Source: Monosporascus cannonballus
Lineage: Eukaryota > Ascomycota > Sordariomycetes > Xylariales
Length of the DNA: 64,000 nucleotides
Direction of reading: 5' to 3'
Assembly: GCA_004154925.1 (NCBI GenBank)
Contig: QJNS01000752.1
Coordinates: 620,001 to 684,000 of the forward strand
Positions 63,205 to 64,000 of the stretch are shown here, piece by piece. Each line of letters starts with the position of its first letter. The first letter of the stretch is position 1. A program made the position numbers and the translations under genes. The notes under the pieces were generated by a model. That model did not search any database. It had not been told where the DNA came from and worked only from the letters and a program-made list of their open reading frames with translations.

Positions 63205-64000
63205 TGTAACAGCTAGGCGGTTTAATCAATTATTAAATATAAATCACATGGGTTTGTATAAATAAAAATATCGTAAGATTTTAAGTAATAAATATAATAA
63301 CTACTTATATTTTATAATACTAAGAGCGTTATAAGTAACAAATTATCATTATAAGTTCGTACTATTTAAATTATAGAAATAATGAAGGTATATATTTTAA
63401 TTTAGCTTACTGACTTATTACTAATAAGTGAATAATCCGGTTTACTGTCTTACTACTAAGAAAATGATAATCTAGTTTATCGGCTTTTTATTAATAAGTT
63501 AGTAATCCGGCTTATTAGCTTAGTAGTAATAAATTAATAACCCGGCTTACTGGCTTACTACGAACAAGTTAGTAATCAGTTACGTAATCTGGCCTTTTTA
63601 GTTTTATTAGCTATTTTGATTACAACCGTTTCTAGAAGCCGTAATTTATCAAAATATAATACGATTTTCTTTTTTTAACAACATTACTTTTAAAAGGTTT
63701 TTCTTAAATAATTCTCCGTTTTATTAATTATATCCGATTGTATTTCTAAACATCGTTTTCTTAAAATCGAATAACTTTATGCTTTAACTAAGGTAATTAA
63801 AATAAAAGGTTTCAAAATTATATCGTATGTTCTTTGTTTTTCTAAATATTTTATTTATTAAATAATGAACAAGGTTTCTAGTTATAAAAGATCTATTCGT
63901 GGTAACTAGTTATAGATTAAAATAGACGTCTTAATTTTCATTATTAATTATTATATTATAAAGGTTGTTTCTATAAAAAGTATATTTCTCGTAATGGATT
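63205..64000 (-). mobile_element. 3' LTR and start of a minus-strand Ty3/gypsy element leaving the window
   Basis: The LTR is 63,205-63,661 (457 bp), from TGTAACAGCTAGGCGG to CAAAATATAATA. About five degenerate copies of a 30- to 35-bp unit (AATAAGTTAGTAATCCGGC type) at 63,410-63,580 make it the longest LTR repeat tract here. 63,662-64,000 matches the 3' internal end seen right of 1,864 and 50,003. Confidence 0.8.

Noticed and set aside
1..64000. Mitochondrial DNA, given the very high A+T
   Set aside because: LTR retrotransposons with target duplications, spliced nuclear-type genes and CpG-sparing C-to-T damage point to a RIP-affected nuclear region. No rRNA, tRNA or respiratory genes were seen.
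1..64000. Centromere
   Set aside because: RIP-ruined nested retrotransposons do form centromeres in some fungi, but nothing in the sequence alone (no satellite, no chromatin data) separates that from an AT-rich arm region.

Overview
The window looks like nuclear DNA of a filamentous ascomycete (Pezizomycotina). Most of it is extremely AT-rich wreckage of transposable elements. CpA/TpG dinucleotides are largely replaced by TpA while many CpG remain, which is the pattern of repeat-induced point mutation (RIP). One gene island of about 5.3 kb with ordinary base composition (about 10,995-16,258) sits inside it. No species can be named from the sequence.

Layout. 1-1,475: tails and LTRs of plus-strand Ty3/gypsy elements. 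1,476-8,252: a complete minus-strand Ty3/gypsy element with two 389-bp LTRs and a 5-bp target duplication (TTGAG/TTAAG). 8,400-10,994: an LTR piece split by a 2.4-kb terminal-inverted-repeat (TIR) element. 10,995-16,258: the gene island, with two apparently intact spliced genes transcribed away from each other: a 121-aa GRF-like zinc-ribbon protein (minus strand, first exon of only 6 nt) and a 596-aa MYND/DUF4470 protein (plus strand, six exons). A decayed gene fragment lies between them. 16,264-49,353: a single plus-strand Ty3/gypsy element stretched to 33 kb by nested insertions and still flanked by a perfect TTACG duplication. It holds a TIR element in each LTR and a minus-strand Ty3/gypsy element in its body; the second TIR element itself appears to hold a 2-kb Fot1/pogo-like insert. 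49,354-50,003: LTR debris. 49,634-about 62,630: a minus-strand Ty3/gypsy element split by a plus-strand one (50,724-57,544) whose 3' end is inverted in place. 62,640-64,000: further tails and LTRs.

Two element families explain almost all the AT-rich DNA. One is a Ty3/gypsy family of about 6.7-6.8 kb (LTR ends TGTTACGACC...CTAGCCGTCACA, 5-bp target duplications, recognisable Gag, zinc-knuckle, reverse transcriptase and RNase H remnants). The other is a family of long TIR elements (TTACCTCA ends, 8-bp target duplications, 2.4, 8.8 and 10.9 kb) that I could not assign to a superfamily. All three TIR copies lie in LTRs of the Ty3/gypsy family. No coding sequence in either family is intact.

All coordinates, splice sites and alignments were worked out by eye. 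Breakpoints marked approximate may be off by tens of bases.
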